A stretch of 64,000 nucleotides of DNA from Phycisphaerales bacterium (lineage in GTDB: Bacteria; Planctomycetota; Phycisphaerae; Phycisphaerales; UBA1924), in the NCBI GenBank assembly GCA_029260495.1, contig JAJDDD010000010.1, positions 62,001 to 126,000 of the forward strand. The letters run 5' to 3'. Shown here in pieces: positions 62,983-64,000 of the stretch (position 1 is its first letter; each line of letters begins with the position of its first letter). The notes beneath the pieces are model-generated. The model searched no databases and was not told the DNA's origin. It saw only the letters and a list, made by a program, of their open reading frames with translations. A program made the position numbers and the translations under genes.

Positions 62983-63471
62983 ATGTCATGGCTCTTGACG
63001 GTGCAGCCATTCTCAGGTTCGGACCTGGCGGCGACTTTGTGGCGGAATACCACCCGGGAACGGGCGGCAGGCTCTCGCGGATTGAATCATCTGCGGGCTC
63101 GGGCGCGTTTGACTCAGGCGCCCGCGAGTTCGGAGCCGGTGATTCCAGTGGAGACGCTCAGGCGTTTTCAGAGGAATCTCGCCGGCGCGGGCGAGAGCGT
63201 CGAGGTCGTTCTGCCGGGCTGCTTGAGTCGCTGTGGCGACGGCTGGGGCCAGCACATGGCTCCGGGCGACGCGACGGCCGGCCGGGCGACCGTGTCGAGG
63301 TTTCGCTGCTCGCAGCTCGGGCTGGGGCGCTGCTTGCGATCGAGCGCGCGCTCGCTGAGCAAGGTCTCCTGCTGGAACAGACTGCGCTGGCGCTGGGGTC
63401 GGCGACGCCGACTCGGGCGGTCAAAATGTCATCACCGGCGTCGCTTGCCGACGCACGCAGGGAGCTTCGAT
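62983..63471 (+). other. Possible uncharacterised or frameshifted ORF before lexA
   Basis: In the lexA reading frame an ATG at 62983 (GGGGAG just upstream) opens a stop-free stretch of 163 codons. Its first part reads plausibly (PVIPVETLRRFQRNLAGAGE, SVEVVLPG), but its second part turns Arg/Cys/Trp-rich. In the +1 frame the second part is instead plausible (RVEVSLLAARAGALLAIERA, LAEQGLLLEQTALAL). One explanation is a small gene broken by a frameshift; the other is chance open frames in G+C-rich DNA. No family is recognised. I do not call it a gene. Confidence 0.3.
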
Positions 63472-64000
63472 ATGGCTTTGAAAATGAATCTCACGCCCAA
63501 GCAACTGCAGATTCTCAAGATTATTCGCGACAGTCGGGTTCGTCGCGGCTTTTCGCCGACGATGCAGGAAATCGCAAACGAGTTGAGCGTAAGCAAGGTC
63601 ACCGTCTTCGAGCACGTCGAAGCGCTTATCAAGAAAGGCGCGCTTGTCCGCGAGCCCAACAAGGCACGCTCTTTATCGATTGCTGAAGGTGTCAGCGTTC
63701 CCGACGAAGAACAGCCGTTGCGGTTTCCGTTGGTGGGTAAGATTGCTGCGGGATATCCGATTGAGAAGTACGCGGATGATGATGAGCTGAATCTGCTGAA
63801 TCTGTTCGGGCCGCGCGTCGGCAAAAGCGCGGATGCGACCTTTGCGTTGTGTGTTGACGGTGATTCGATGCGCGATGAGGGGATTCTGGATGGGGACTAT
63901 GTCATCATCGAACGCCGGGACACCGCCCGCGATGGCGAGCGGGTCGTCGCGCTGCTGCCCGATGGGGCGACGACGCTGAAGACGTTCTATAGAGAAAAAG
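63472..64000 (+). CDS. lexA: SOS repressor LexA (partial)
   Basis: Transcriptional repressor of the SOS DNA-damage response, self-cleaving on activated RecA; the last residues are cut by the window end. The N-terminal winged helix (LTPKQLQILKIIRDSRVRRG, SPTMQEIANELSVSKVTVFE) binds operators. The cleavage bond is Ala93-Gly94 (KIAAGYP), and the S24 peptidase pair is Ser132 (VDGDSMRDEGIL) and Lys170 (TTLKTFY), so auto-cleavage should work. Start ATG 63472 has GGAG seven bases upstream. A 6-3-6 inverted repeat GTCGGC-GAC-GCCGAC at 63398-63412 lies about 60 bases upstream and may be an autoregulatory site. 176 codons are visible. Confidence 0.92.
   Translation, partial: MALKMNLTPKQLQILKIIRDSRVRRGFSPTMQEIANELSVSKVTVFEHVEALIKKGALVREPNKARSLSIAEGVSVPDEEQPLRFPLVGKIAAGYPIEKYADDDELNLLNLFGPRVGKSADATFALCVDGDSMRDEGILDGDYVIIERRDTARDGERVVALLPDGATTLKTFYREK

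Noticed and set aside
62973-63686. Plus-strand ORF of 237 codons overlapping lexA
   Set aside because: It runs 215 bases into lexA in another frame, and lexA is certain from its motifs. Composition is Ser/Arg/Gly-rich in the first half. Only a possible broken fragment is kept as a finding.

Overview
The window looks like chromosome of a free-living, motile bacterium of the phylum Planctomycetota, most likely class Phycisphaerae. I infer this from four things: moderately high G+C DNA; several small protein families I associate with planctomycetes (33712-34233, 34311-34526, 59862-60272); an exported protein with a PAPG-type PEP-CTERM-like tail (54686-55420); and a DUF11 lipoprotein that resembles chlamydial OmcB (60406-62103), which fits the PVC superphylum. 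No database search was possible. Family calls rest on motifs, length, gene order and memory.

Layout. Bases 1-7.0 kb hold minus-strand information-processing genes: a DNA adenine methylase (cut by the window edge), RNase R, the primary sigma factor RpoD and DNA primase; a strong terminator separates rpoD from rnr. From 7.4 to 9.7 kb lies a plus-strand trio: acylphosphatase, a HAD hydrolase and a DUF418 membrane protein. A small Cys-rich protein and tRNA-Thr(CGT) follow.

From about 46.4 kb down to 10.4 kb every protein gene is on the minus strand with short gaps or overlaps. In transcription order: nuoJ-K-L-M-N (the membrane half of respiratory complex I, with an enlarged NuoJ and His-rich NuoL loops); a lipoprotein; DUF58 and TgpA-like transglutaminase genes; a cyclodeaminase-family gene; two small planctomycete-type genes; a lipoprotein, an RDD membrane protein and a large TPR membrane protein; a FlgN-like candidate chaperone; a soluble histidine kinase and sigma-54 activator; and the hook-basal-body operon flgB-flgC-fliE-fliF-fliG-fliH-fliI-fliJ-motE/ylxF-fliK-flgD-TIGR02530-flgE-flbD-motA-motB-fliL. 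This order closely follows the Bacillus fla/che operon and stops exactly at fliL; fliM/N/P/Q/R and flhA/B must be elsewhere.

From 46.6 to 55.4 kb: pgsA-pgpA (phosphatidylglycerol synthesis), glutamate dehydrogenase, a PAS-GAF-PAS HWE histidine kinase, a transglutaminase-fold protein lacking the catalytic Cys, comM, and the PEP-CTERM-like protein. From 55.8 to 62.1 kb: a YhaM-like HD/OB nuclease, a small zinc-ribbon membrane protein, a Lon-substrate-binding-domain protein, an M32 carboxypeptidase, a DUF4332 helix-hairpin-helix protein and the OmcB-like lipoprotein. A gene-poor 1.4 kb stretch with inverted repeats follows, and lexA runs off the right edge.

The + strand is strongly C-rich from about 36 to 52.8 kb whichever strand the gene is on, then turns G-rich at the TGase/comM boundary. 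This skew inversion, the OmcB-like protein, the enlarged NuoJ and the unassigned genes between nuo and fla are the points most worth checking. I saw no insertion sequences, prophage, CRISPR array or rRNA.
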